A stretch of 64,000 nucleotides of DNA, taken from positions 90,868-154,867 of the forward strand of contig NZ_AOIN01000035.1 in the NCBI RefSeq assembly GCF_000337135.1, given 5' to 3'. Below, piece after piece: positions 54,301 to 62,375 of this stretch (the first letter of the stretch is position 1; every line of letters begins with the position of its first letter). Both the position numbers and the translations under genes were made by a program. This DNA comes from Natrialba chahannaoensis JCM 10990. GTDB lineage: Archaea; Halobacteriota; Halobacteria; Halobacteriales; Natrialbaceae. A model generated the notes under the pieces. It saw only the letters and a list, made by a program, of their open reading frames with translations, was not told where the DNA came from and searched no databases.

Positions 54301-54552
54301 CGTCGGGTGCAGGAGATGCGCAAGGACCTCGACCTCGATGTCGAGGAGCGAATTGCGCTGGAACTCGCAATCGAAGACGATCGCGTTGCCTCGCTGGTCG
54401 ACGAGCGTACGGATCTGATCCGCGAGGAGGTTCGTGCGGACGAGTTCGGAGCCGACGTTGTTGACGACGGCCACCGCAAGGAGTGGGAGGTTGAAGGCGT
54501 GGCGATGGAGATCGCGATCGAGTCGCTAGCAGTGCCGGAAGCATCTGAGTAA
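51340..54552 (+). CDS. ileS: Isoleucyl-tRNA synthetase
   Basis: 1070 residues, a full-length class I enzyme that charges tRNA-Ile. The HIGH box is HMGT at 57-60 (PPYTSGSAHMGTTWNK). The KMSKS loop reads AMSKSKD at about residue 605, with Ala for the first Lys. The CP1 editing domain (about 190-400) includes WTTTPWTIPANT, and FDVWLDSSVASWG follows. The anticodon-binding domain spans about 660-870. TATA-like ctttac at 51311-51316 gives a leaderless start at the ATG. Confidence 0.97.
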   Translation: MSRFSEVDDQYDPDAVEQRVFDYWDDVDAYEQTVEHRSDGESFFFVDGPPYTSGSAHMGTTWNKSLKDVYIRFHRMQGYDVTDRPGYDMHGLPIETRVEGKLGFENKKDIEEYGEENFIEACKEYADEQLEGLQSDFQDFGVWMDWENPYRTVSPEYMEAAWWGFSKAAERGLVEKGHRSISQCPRCETAIANNEVEYEDVEDPSIYVKFDLEDREGSIVIWTTTPWTIPANTFVAVDEEGDYVGVRAEKDGEEELLYVAEAKHEDVLKTGRYDDYEVVEEVPGEDMIGWAYEHPLAEEVPDNVDAKGAHEVYAADYVDTGGDGTGLVHSAPGHGEEDFERGRELGFPIFCPVGGDGVYTDEAGKYEGEFVKDADPEITADLEANGALLASETASHNYGHCWRCDTGIIQIVTDQWFITITDVKDELLENIEDSQWHPDWARDNRFRDFVEEAPDWNVSRQRYWGIPLPVWTPEDRDDDEDMIVIGEREELVERVDQDIDADTVDLHKDTVDDLTITEGGTTYTRVPDVFDVWLDSSVASWGTLNYPSDDSQFDDLWPADFILEAHDQTRGWFWSQLGMGTAALGEIPYEEVLMHGHALMPDGRAMSKSKDILVDPHEAIDRHGRDVMRAFLLSNNPQGDDMRFSWEGMQTMENHLRTLWNVFRFPLPYMRLDDFDPQATTVEDVEDDLELIDEWVLARLQSTKDEMTAHFEERRQDKALNALIDFVVEDVSRFYVQAVRERMWEEEDSASKEAAYATIYRVLRETVALLAPYAPFISEEIYGTLTGDAEHDTVHMENWPAVDEAFADEQLEDDVALLRAIEEAGANARQQAGRKLRWPVPRVVVAADDQRVVEAVERHTPLLEDRLNAREIELVSPDDRWGELNYSAEADMSELGPTFGDRAGQVMNALNEARIDEPTLESIAAAVADVLESGDEITEEMVSFVTQTPEGVAGTAFGLNGDDRGVAYVDASLTDDIESEGYAREVIRRVQEMRKDLDLDVEERIALELAIEDDRVASLVDERTDLIREEVRADEFGADVVDDGHRKEWEVEGVAMEIAIESLAVPEASE

Positions 54553-54555
54553 GCA

Positions 54556-54581
54556 CCGCTTCGCACACGAAGCGGCATTTT
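54556..54581 (+). terminator. Hairpin terminator after ileS
   Basis: A perfect 8-bp stem, CCGCTTCG and CGAAGCGG, with CACA loop begins 3 bp after the ileS stop and is followed by CATTTT. A second dyad (CTTGCT/AGCAAG, about 54587-54605) lies just behind. The rest of 54582-54825 has no credible gene. Confidence 0.6.
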
Positions 54582-54825
54582 GGTCGCTTGCTGAGCGAAG
54601 CAAGGTCAGCGAGCGCGTTGCTCTCGCCAGACAGTTTTTGCGCGAGTGGTGAGAGAGGGACGACCGAACTCAAGCGGAAAAAGGTGGATGCCGAGAGTGC
54701 GATCGAGTTGCAGTCTCGTTTCGCTGTTGCCCTCTTGTCCTCTCGTCTGCATCGTACTCGAGAAGCCGAGCCGAACTGATCGCAAAGCCACAGGGTGGTT
54801 ACGTACGGTCTGCAATCAGTTGTGG

Positions 54826-55815
54826 TCAGCTATCGTCGTCTTCTGAATCGTGGCGCTCGTCGTCGCTGCCGTGAGTGTCGTTTTCGTTGTCGGTGTCGGT
54901 GTCGTCATCGTCGGTAGCACTGCCATCGTCAGTGTCGGTATCATCGCTGCCGTCCGCTGCATCGTCTGTGTCCTTGTCGGATTCGTCATCGGCGTCTGGG
55001 TCACCGGGTTCGATCTCCTCGACGGAAACATCCTCTCCGTTCACGCCGCTCTTCGCGATCACGGGCGTCAGGTTGTACCCGTTGTTAGGGCCGCGCTTGA
55101 CGACGTTGATGTCGAACACGAATTCGACGGGTTCGTCGGCCCGAATCTCGAACGAACTGGTGATCTGGAGTTTTCCGCTGGGAACGGTCACATCGACCTC
55201 CTCGCCGTCGACGATACCGTCGGTCTCTTCGACGAATAGTTCGATTTTCTCGTAGCTTCCGGCTGACAGCTCACCATCGAAGACACCGATTGCCTTGTCG
55301 CCGACGACCTCCGTCAGATCGACGGTTGCGCCGTCGAGGTCGAGAATGTAGAAGCCTTTTCGGCGTTCGCTTCCGTCGGTGTCCGCACCGGCGTCACTCT
55401 CACCGCCAGTATCTCCATCATCGCTGCCCTCCGTCTCGTCGTCATTACCGTCGCTATCGGTTGCTTCACCGTCTTCTGTGTCTTCTTCCCCGTCAGCATC
55501 GCTCTCTTCTTCGGCCCCACCGTCGAAGATGCGCGCCTGGTCGAAGGAAACGTCCAACCGCTCGAAGTCACCGATATCGGCTGGCATGTCGCTGATGAGG
55601 AGCCGGAACGACCCCGTATCAGAGTTCGAACTATCCGTCGTTCCGGTTGCCTCCTCCCCTTCTTCTCCCTCCTCTTGCTCCCCGTCGGACATGCAGCCAG
55701 CGAGCAGGGTCGTTCCAGCTCCGCCGGCGGCAGCGATAACCGTCCGCCGTTCGACGGCATCTGTCTGCCGGTCAGTTGTACTCGAGTCGTCTCGCGTCGG
55801 CTGCTTGGAAGTCAT
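54826..55815 (-). CDS. DUF4382-domain lipoprotein with acidic insertions
   Basis: 329 residues from the ATG at 55813-55815, set by a tttaag box about 27 bp upstream (55841-55846). Signal: ERRTVIAAAGG and lipobox LAGC. The DUF4382 fold starts FRLLISDMPADIGDFERLDVSFDQARIF, is interrupted by about 60 residues of Asp/Glu/Gly/Ser, and resumes FYILDLDGATVDLTEVVGD...SYEKIELFVEETDG through FVFDINVVKRGP. A second acidic tail of about 60 residues ends the protein. Function unknown; the domain is common in secreted proteins. Confidence 0.82.
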   Translation of the reverse strand: MTSKQPTRDDSSTTDRQTDAVERRTVIAAAGGAGTTLLAGCMSDGEQEEGEEGEEATGTTDSSNSDTGSFRLLISDMPADIGDFERLDVSFDQARIFDGGAEEESDADGEEDTEDGEATDSDGNDDETEGSDDGDTGGESDAGADTDGSERRKGFYILDLDGATVDLTEVVGDKAIGVFDGELSAGSYEKIELFVEETDGIVDGEEVDVTVPSGKLQITSSFEIRADEPVEFVFDINVVKRGPNNGYNLTPVIAKSGVNGEDVSVEEIEPGDPDADDESDKDTDDAADGSDDTDTDDGSATDDDDTDTDNENDTHGSDDERHDSEDDDS

Positions 55816-55961
55816 TACTGCGACCATGGTGCGAACCGTGTTTAAGAAGAGGCGGTCGTTCGTCGTTTCAGAACGGTTTACAATCGTTTTTGTCGGACTA
55901 TCTTCGCGTTTGGACTGCCACTCTGTTCGATAGCTGCTGGGTCTTGTCTGCGGGTTGTCGG

Positions 55962-56876
55962 TTACAGTTCCGCTGCGATCGACGGCGCGACCGAGACTGC
56001 GCTTTGCTGGCGTTCGATCGTGTCCGTGCCGTAAATCGCTTCGACGCCGGCCTGCGAGAGCTTCGTGACCGCGTTGTTCGCGAGCAGTGGGTGGACGCAC
56101 GTGACGAAGACGCGGCCGACGCCGCGTTCTTGCAGGACGCCGACGGCCTCGCTCATCGTCGACCCCGTCGCGATGATGTCGTCCGCGACAACGACGTCAC
56201 GGCCTTCTACGTCCACGTCACTCGGCGTGATCTCGACCTCCGTGCCGGAGTGGCGCACCTTCTCGAAGTAGTCTGTTTCGCCTGCACCGTTGCCGTAGGC
56301 GTTTCGAACCGTTTCGGCGAGGTCGATCGCACCTGCGTCTGGGGAGAGAAAGACCGGATCCGTGAGGTCGTCGGGCAGCGGCTCCGCGAGGCGGTCCGCC
56401 GCGTCGACAGCGGTCGCCGTCGGTTCGAAGAACTCACAGACTGCTTCCTCGTGTGGGGTGACGGTGAGGACGCGGTCGGTGGTACTCGAGATGGCCCGTG
56501 CGACAGCGCGAGCCGAAATTGGGTGGCCGGTGTCGAAGGCCTTGTCCTGGCGGGCGTAGCCCATGTAGGGGAGGACGGTGACGACCTCCGAGATGCCGGC
56601 TTCGCGAGCGGCGTCCTGGAGTTGGAGCAGTTCGAGGTGAGCGTCACTCGAGACGGTGGAGGCGACGATGATGGCGCGGTCTGTATTGGTGCCGGTATTG
56701 GTGTCGTCGGTGCTGTTGTCGGAGTCGCCGCCGTCGCCGACACTGGCCAGATCAGGAACGCTGGCGAGCAGTTCACCATCCGGGAAGCGGTCGTACTCGG
56801 CTCTAGCGAGTGGTTCCTCGAGTTCGCGTGCGAGCGCGGCGGCGAGCGCCTGTGAGGCGGCTCCGCTGATGATCAT
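55962..56876 (-). CDS. prs: Ribose-phosphate pyrophosphokinase (PRPP synthetase)
   Basis: 304 residues from the ATG at 56874-56876. Makes PRPP from ribose 5-phosphate and ATP for nucleotide, His and Trp synthesis. Motifs: YDRFPDGELL, VLPYMGYARQDKAF (flexible ATP loop), VTPHEEAV, SPDAGAIDLA, and the PRPP loop VVVADDIIATGSTMSEA. A Gly/Asp/Asn/Thr insertion (about 48-66) interrupts the N-terminal domain. A gtaaac box about 27 bp upstream indicates a leaderless transcript. Confidence 0.95.
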   Translation of the reverse strand: MIISGAASQALAAALARELEEPLARAEYDRFPDGELLASVPDLASVGDGGDSDNSTDDTNTGTNTDRAIIVASTVSSDAHLELLQLQDAAREAGISEVVTVLPYMGYARQDKAFDTGHPISARAVARAISSTTDRVLTVTPHEEAVCEFFEPTATAVDAADRLAEPLPDDLTDPVFLSPDAGAIDLAETVRNAYGNGAGETDYFEKVRHSGTEVEITPSDVDVEGRDVVVADDIIATGSTMSEAVGVLQERGVGRVFVTCVHPLLANNAVTKLSQAGVEAIYGTDTIERQQSAVSVAPSIAAEL

Positions 56877-57031
56877 ACTCGACACCACAGGATGGGGCGT
56901 AAACCAGTTTTCGTTCCTGTTCGTTGCGAGTCCTCGGTACGTGCTGACCCGACGGCCACCCGTGGGATTGTCTTTCGACCTTACTCTCTCTCTCTCTCGG
57001 GAATTTCGACTCTCTGTGAGTCGCTGGTCAG

Positions 57032-57586
57032 CTACTCGTCACCCTCGTCGAAATCAGCGTCGCCGTCGCCACATGGCCCGCTGTTCGTATCGGCGTGGGT
57101 CGTCAGCTCACCGTTGCGGTTGATCGTCACCAGTAGATTGAGACAGTCCGGCTCGTTCCAGGACGTGGCGGTATCCTGTACCGGGTCGCCGTCGTCGAGT
57201 CGCAAAATCACGCGGAACTTGCCTGCGTCGTCGTCCCAGTCACGGTTAAGGGTCGCGCCGTCGCCAGCATCTAACTCGTGGGTCGACCAGTGCTCTATTT
57301 CGCCGTCGAACTCGAGTATGACGTTGACCGTGTGGTCGGAGCCGCTTAGGTTTTCGACGGCGATGTCGCCGAGGACAGTGCTGCTAGCGGTATCTGTGCT
57401 GGTTTCGTCCCCGTTTTCGTTCCCATCGCTTGGCTCGGTGCCGTCCTCGTCTCCCGTTCCGTTTGTCTCGGAGTCGTCGTCTCCGTTTGGATCGTCTTCG
57501 TTCACGCTGCTGGAACAGCCGGCAATCACTCCTGTCAGTGCGGTGCCACCGAGTGCCAGTAGCCGGCGGCGCGGAAGGTCGCTCAT
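57032..57586 (-). CDS. Tat lipoprotein with C-terminal beta domain
   Basis: 184 residues from the ATG at 57584-57586: MSDLPRRRLLALGG Tat signal and lipobox IAGC. An Asp/Gly/Asn/Glu spacer (about 30-65) leads to a strand-rich domain (VLGDIAVENLSGSDHTVNVILEFDGE...) with one Cys pair near the end. A similar layout to other haloarchaeal surface lipoproteins; no enzyme motif. Function unknown. Confidence 0.75.
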   Translation of the reverse strand: MSDLPRRRLLALGGTALTGVIAGCSSSVNEDDPNGDDDSETNGTGDEDGTEPSDGNENGDETSTDTASSTVLGDIAVENLSGSDHTVNVILEFDGEIEHWSTHELDAGDGATLNRDWDDDAGKFRVILRLDDGDPVQDTATSWNEPDCLNLLVTINRNGELTTHADTNSGPCGDGDADFDEGDE

Positions 57587-57679
57587 GTTCCGGACCGAGA
57601 CAGTCACGGATAGTCAAACTTCCGCTAGATCTGCGGCCGGTTTTCGACCGCAGTTGTCATGTCCACTGAATGATTTGTC

Positions 57680-58720
57680 TTACTCAGGGCGGACGACGAG
57701 CCCCGTAACATCGGTGACGCCGACCGATCGCTGTCGCCACGCATCCGGTGTGGTGGACTCACCCGCCTCGGTCGCCGAGACAAGGATGGTGCCGCTTTCG
57801 GTAACGGCGTAGACTGATTCAAGGGCTGTCGCTGCCTCCTGTGCCGGCGTCACTCGCGGGCCGTAGCCGACGTCGACGATGGGGTCGCTGACTTTCTCGA
57901 CGGATACCCGTTCCCAGTTCCCGTCTCCAAACGCGTACAGGTCCGGTTCGTGTGTCTCTGTGCCCGTTGCGTTCGAACCCGCTTCTGTCTGCCCGACTGC
58001 GTGTGCACGCGACAGACGCCCGGGCGCTGCCTGCGGATCTGCCGTCACTGTTTCGAACGTCCCTTCGACAACCTTCATCCAGCCGTTCCCGAGCCTGTAG
58101 AGGCCGTCCGCTGTCGCCGCGAGCGGCACCGCTGCCGCTGACACGTCGACGACATCTGTCAGGCCGGCGTGCTCGAGTACCCGCTCACTATCTGTCTCGC
58201 GAAACCGGTAGACGCCGGCGTCGGTCGCGAGCAGGTCGCCGTCGATTGCGCGGACCGTGGTCGGTTCGTTGGCGAGCGCTTCGGAGCCGCTGCGTTCGAA
58301 CTCGAGTTCCTCCCAGTCGCTGTCTCGCCAGTCATTTCGTCCGTCGTCGCGCTCGTACTCTAGGAAGCCGACGGCACCATCGGGACCAGCGGCGAGGACC
58401 GTCGATTCCGTGACGCCGACCGCGGTTGCAGGTCCGAAACCGGTGTCCGTGAGGCTGAACTCGCTGGCTGTGTTTTCGTCGCCGTCGTCATCTGAGTGGC
58501 GGGGGTGTTCTTCTACACGAACGTCTTCGTCGGTTGCGACGACGACGTGGCCGTTCGGTGTCGCTGTGATGTCCCGCGCGTCACAGCGTGCACAGAGGGT
58601 GAACTCGCCGACGGTGTCGCCGGCGATGTGAACACGGACGAGGCCGAACGAACTCGCGACGTAGGCCTGGACCGCGCCGCCGCGCTCGCCGAACACGCGT
58701 TTTTCCTCGATAGAGTCCAT
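57680..58720 (-). CDS. Beta-propeller-like protein (resembles the haloarchaeal HVO_0234 type)
   Basis: 346 residues from the ATG at 58718-58720; the longer upstream reading is basic and rejected. Repeats of about 45-50 residues with the pattern of a short strand, Asp-Gly turn and strand (AAGPDGAVGFLEYE, RAIDGDLLATDAGVYRFRE, LAATADGLYRLGNGWMKV, VYAVTESGTILVSAT) suggest a beta-propeller. No signal peptide, so probably cytoplasmic. It is divergent from glmM. The name comparison is from memory and should be treated as tentative. Confidence 0.7.
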   Translation of the reverse strand: MDSIEEKRVFGERGGAVQAYVASSFGLVRVHIAGDTVGEFTLCARCDARDITATPNGHVVVATDEDVRVEEHPRHSDDDGDENTASEFSLTDTGFGPATAVGVTESTVLAAGPDGAVGFLEYERDDGRNDWRDSDWEELEFERSGSEALANEPTTVRAIDGDLLATDAGVYRFRETDSERVLEHAGLTDVVDVSAAAVPLAATADGLYRLGNGWMKVVEGTFETVTADPQAAPGRLSRAHAVGQTEAGSNATGTETHEPDLYAFGDGNWERVSVEKVSDPIVDVGYGPRVTPAQEAATALESVYAVTESGTILVSATEAGESTTPDAWRQRSVGVTDVTGLVVRPE

Positions 58721-58887
58721 ATGTCTGGATTGGATGGCTGGGCCGAAAGCGTTCCGCTGGCGTCGTGTGGTGCGTTTGCTGTCTCGTTCTGGACCGAATG
58801 GGCGTTGTCTCGGCGTCCGCCGTCGCTCGCTCACACTGCATCGCTGCTCCGGAATCCATTTGGGTAGTCCCACAAGACTAGCGACCG

Positions 58888-60252
58888 ATGGAAGTCTTCG
58901 GATCGAGCGGGACACGTGGCGTCGCCAACGAGGAGTTGACGCCGGCGTTCGTCCTGCGGGTGGCTAAAGCGGCGGGGACGGCCTGGCAGGTGGACCGGGT
59001 CGGGATTGCTCGCGACACCCGCTACACGGGACGGATGCTGGCAGATGCAGCAGCGAGCGGACTGACGAGTACGGGTACTGACGTCGATCGACTGGGGATC
59101 GTTCCGACGCCGGGCGCGCAGGGATACGCCGAACGCGAGGCGGTCCCCGTCATCGTCATCACTGCCTCACACAATCCGCCGCAGTACAACGGGATCAAAC
59201 TCGTCGGGAGCGACGGTGTCGAACTCGCCGTGGCCGACCTTGAAGCCGTCGAGGAGACGCTGCTTGCGGGCGAGTTCGCCGTCGCCCCGTGGGACGAAAC
59301 CGGTCGCGTCCGCGAGATCGAGGGCGCTCGCGATGAGTACATCGACGAGTTGCTCGCCGCTTCGGACCGCGAGACGATCGCTGACGCCAACCTGACCGTC
59401 GCACTCGACCCCGGTCACGGTGCCGGCACGCTCACCAGCCCCAAGTTTTTCCGCGAACTCGGCTGTCGCGTCCTCACAGTCAACAGCCAGCCAGACGGCA
59501 AGTTCCCCGGGCGCGACCCCGAACCAGTTCCCGACAATCTTGGGGATTTGGGCCGTCTCGTCCGGACGACCGACGCCGACATCGGCATCGCCCACGATGG
59601 CGACGCCGACCGCGCCATCTTCTTCGACGAACACGGCGAGTTCGTCTCTGGCGACGCGGCACTGGCCGCCCTCGCAGCGGCCCAACTTGAGTCCAGCGAG
59701 ACGACGGTGTCTGCAGTCAACGTCTCCCAGCGCCTCGTCGACGTGGTGACCAACGTGGGTGCTGACCTCGAACTCACGCCGATCGGCTCGACGAACATCA
59801 TCACGCGAATCGAGGAACTCGAGGCCACCGGCGAGCACGTCCCGATTGCAGGCGAGGGCAACGGTGGTATCTTCTTCCCGGACTACCGGCTTTCTCGAGA
59901 CGGGGCCTACACAGCAGCACGGTTCCTCGAGTTGGTTGCCGAACAGCCGGTGAGCGAGATCGTCGCGCCGTACGACGGCTACGCGAATATTCGGCGCAAC
60001 ATCAAGTACGAGTCGACGGCCGAACGCGATGCGATGCTCGATGCGGCGGCGAATCACGCCCATGCAGCGGATGCTGAGTTGAACACGCGAGACGGTTATC
60101 GGCTCGATTACGGCGATGCCTGGGTGCTAGCTCGTCCTTCTGGCACTGAGCCGCTCGTCCGGGTCTATGCCGAAGCTCGCGACGCAGATCGGGCGACCGA
60201 ACTGGTCGAGGAGATGTACGAGACGCTTGCAGACGCGAAGGCGGACTCCTGA
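58888..60252 (+). CDS. glmM: Phosphoglucosamine/phosphomannomutase
   Basis: 454 residues of the alpha-D-phosphohexomutase family. N-terminal MEVFGSSGTRGVANEEL, catalytic phosphoserine loop TASHNPPQYNGIK, Mg-binding DGDADRAIFFDEHGE, sugar loop EGNGGIFFPDY, and phosphate-binding RPSGTEPLVRVYAEA. Supplies hexose-1-phosphates for UDP-GlcNAc or GDP-mannose used in S-layer glycosylation. Which hexose is preferred cannot be told from sequence. Confidence 0.9.
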   Translation: MEVFGSSGTRGVANEELTPAFVLRVAKAAGTAWQVDRVGIARDTRYTGRMLADAAASGLTSTGTDVDRLGIVPTPGAQGYAEREAVPVIVITASHNPPQYNGIKLVGSDGVELAVADLEAVEETLLAGEFAVAPWDETGRVREIEGARDEYIDELLAASDRETIADANLTVALDPGHGAGTLTSPKFFRELGCRVLTVNSQPDGKFPGRDPEPVPDNLGDLGRLVRTTDADIGIAHDGDADRAIFFDEHGEFVSGDAALAALAAAQLESSETTVSAVNVSQRLVDVVTNVGADLELTPIGSTNIITRIEELEATGEHVPIAGEGNGGIFFPDYRLSRDGAYTAARFLELVAEQPVSEIVAPYDGYANIRRNIKYESTAERDAMLDAAANHAHAADAELNTRDGYRLDYGDAWVLARPSGTEPLVRVYAEARDADRATELVEEMYETLADAKADS

Positions 60253-60550
60253 CCGGATTGCGGTTTCCTGAAAGGGACGGGTGCTGGCCGCTGTGCGAGC
60301 CGGGTGTTTCTACAGGCGGAGCAGGCCGTGTGCCTCGGGGTCAAGCCCTGAGGCAGTTCACCTGGATGATGGATCGTTTGTCTCTGGACTAGGTGTTTTG
60401 TCTTTCAGCTGTGTCTGTGTAGGGTCTCCTCTTCATCCTGTACGGGTGTGTACTAACTCCCAAATCCCGTGGGATCGACTGTAGACGACGGACGGCTGGC
60501 TCAACCGTTTACGGACACGCAGAAACGGGAACGAAAAACGGTGAGACCGT
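60253..60550. other. 298-bp convergent intergenic region, no gene
   Basis: Lies between glmM and the ferredoxin gene, which end toward each other. It contains an imperfect GC-rich hairpin (cctcggg...ccctgagg, about 60333-60353) that may help end transcription. No frame or RNA gene is supported. Confidence 0.5.
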
Positions 60551-60940
60551 TTAAATGACGCGGTTCTGCAGGTAGTCGAGGTGCTTTGCGTTGTAGACCA
60601 TCTGGACTTCGTCAGTCTCGGCGGAGCCGATGCAGGTCAGGCGGACGTTCTTGTCCTCGACCTCTTCGTCCGAGAGGATCTGCTGCATGTCCATCTGGAT
60701 TTCGCCTTCCGTGACGATGGCTGCACAGTTTGCACAGGCACCGGCGCGGCACGAGAACGGCCAGTCGTAGCCCTGTGCCTCGGCGGCTTCGAGGATGTAT
60801 TCGCCCTCGTTGACCTCGAGGGTGCCGTAGTCTTCTTCGCCGAAGTCGGCGTCTGCAGCTTTCTCGAAGAGGTCGTCGTCATCCATTTCCCAACCCTGGT
60901 CGTCCAGCACTTCGTAGTTGAGGTATTCTACCGTGGGCAT
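60551..60940 (-). CDS. fdx: 2Fe-2S ferredoxin, halophilic plant type
   Basis: 129 residues from the ATG at 60938-60940 ([12 protein letters not shown]). A low-potential electron carrier. The cluster ligands are in CRAGACANC plus a downstream Cys in RLTCIGS. As in known haloarchaeal ferredoxins, an acidic insertion of about 30 residues ([20 protein letters not shown]) sits near the N-terminus and the chain ends [14 protein letters not shown]-like ctatacc about 28 bp upstream. Confidence 0.96.
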   Translation of the reverse strand: MPTVEYLNYEVLDDQGWEMDDDDLFEKAADADFGEEDYGTLEVNEGEYILEAAEAQGYDWPFSCRAGACANCAAIVTEGEIQMDMQQILSDEEVEDKNVRLTCIGSAETDEVQMVYNAKHLDYLQNRVI

Positions 60941-61206
60941 CAACCGGCGCTTCGAGTCCCGCACTGGTATAGCTTGCTGTTCCGTTTTCAATGGTCTTTC
61001 ACGCAAAATTGGTTTCCTGTCCGGACTGTCCGTGAGACGAACCTGATTGGATCGGGTCGACCAGAGTGGGAACTGTCGCAAAAAGGGTCGAGAGTCTTGG
61101 AGACGCTACCGAACGGATGATTAGAACATCTCTCTCACCGTTGCGTGCGACGCCGACAGTCGATAGTTCACTTCCATCGATCTACGTATTCGATATCTTT
61201 ATGACC

Positions 61207-61238
61207 TAGTCAACCACGATAAAAATCGTGGTTTACGA
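61207..61238 (+). promoter_or_regulatory. BirA-type biotin operator over the bioB start
   Basis: TAGTCAACC, 14 bp, then GGTTTACGA. The known BirA signal is TTGTAAACC-N14/15-GGTTTACAA; the left half matches at 7 of 9 and the right at 8 of 9, with exact N14 spacing. The inner bases also form a perfect dyad (AACCACGAT-AAAA-ATCGTGGTT, 61212-61233). A TATA-like tctttatg (about 61197-61203) precedes it, so the site covers the predicted transcript start and GTG codon, ideal for repression. Confidence 0.85.
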
Positions 61239-62334
61239 AACTGGCAATCGAACGGTTGACGACGCAGTCCGTCGCGTACTCGACGGGGAGCACCTCGATC
61301 GAACCGACGGTCTCGCCTTGCTCGCTCAGCCTGCCGAGGCGCTCGCCGCCGGTGCTGACCTCGTCCGTCGACACTTCTCTGATGGAACAGTCGACGCCTG
61401 CAGTATCGTCAACGCAAAGGCTGGCAACTGTGCCGAAGACTGTGGTTTTTGTGCGCAGTCGGCCCATTTCGACACTGATATCGACTCCTACGGCTTCCTC
61501 GACCCCGAAGACATACTCGACGCCGCAAAACGTGCTGAGGCCGACGGTGCACAGCGGTTTGGCATTGTCGTCGCTGAAAAGGGCGTCTCGAAGACGGCCC
61601 GCCCCGACGAATGGGCCGATGTCATCCGAGCCATTCGCCTCGTTCGCGACGAGACTGCCGTCGACGTCGACGCCTCGCTCGGGATACTGACACGGGAGGA
61701 AGCACACGACCTCGCGGCCGAGGGCGTCAATCACTACAACCACAATATCGAGACCTCTCGACGATACTTCCCCGAGATCATTGGGACCCATACGTTCGAG
61801 GATCGGCTTCACACACTGCACCGCGCCAAGAAGGCAGGAATGGACCTCTGTGCCGGCGTTATTCTCGGTATGGGTGAATCACCGGCCGACCGAGTCGATG
61901 CGGCTATCGAACTCCAGGAGATCGGCATCTCCTCGCTGCCGGTCAACATCCTCAACCCCATCGACGGAACACCGCTGGGAGAACGCGATCAGGCGGCCAT
62001 TTCGACGACCGAACTCATCAAGACCATCGCGGTCTACCGGTTTCTCCACCCCACAGCACGAGTTCGACTCACCGGCGGCCGCGAGGTCGCCCTCGAGAAA
62101 GCCGACCAGCACCTCCCCTTCGAAGCAGGTGCCGACGGAATTCTGACGGGTGATTACCTCACCACAACCGGACAAACACCCGGCGACGACCTCGAGATCA
62201 TCCAACGCGCCGGATTGGAACCCAACCGGACGGTCAACGACTTCGATCCAGCAGCAGTCACGACCCAACACAAAACCGCGGGCTCGGATCCGGAGCCAGC
62301 AGTGAGCACGACGCCAACAGATTCGGACGAATAA
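61228..62334 (+). CDS. bioB: Biotin synthase
   Basis: 368 residues from GTG 61228. Radical-SAM enzyme that inserts sulfur into dethiobiotin. The CxxxCxxC cluster is Cys68, Cys72, Cys75 (NCAEDCGFCAQS); other blocks are VNHYNHNIETSRRY, GMDLCAGVILGMGES and RVRLTGGREV. The last 35 residues are a variable Pro/Thr/Asp tail. It is leaderless, overlapped by the BirA-type operator, and leads bioU (41 bp after) and bioF. Confidence 0.95.
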   Translation: MVYETGNRTVDDAVRRVLDGEHLDRTDGLALLAQPAEALAAGADLVRRHFSDGTVDACSIVNAKAGNCAEDCGFCAQSAHFDTDIDSYGFLDPEDILDAAKRAEADGAQRFGIVVAEKGVSKTARPDEWADVIRAIRLVRDETAVDVDASLGILTREEAHDLAAEGVNHYNHNIETSRRYFPEIIGTHTFEDRLHTLHRAKKAGMDLCAGVILGMGESPADRVDAAIELQEIGISSLPVNILNPIDGTPLGERDQAAISTTELIKTIAVYRFLHPTARVRLTGGREVALEKADQHLPFEAGADGILTGDYLTTTGQTPGDDLEIIQRAGLEPNRTVNDFDPAAVTTQHKTAGSDPEPAVSTTPTDSDE

Positions 62335-62375
62335 CCACAGACGATTGCGACACTGAGACGCTCCAAACAGTACCC

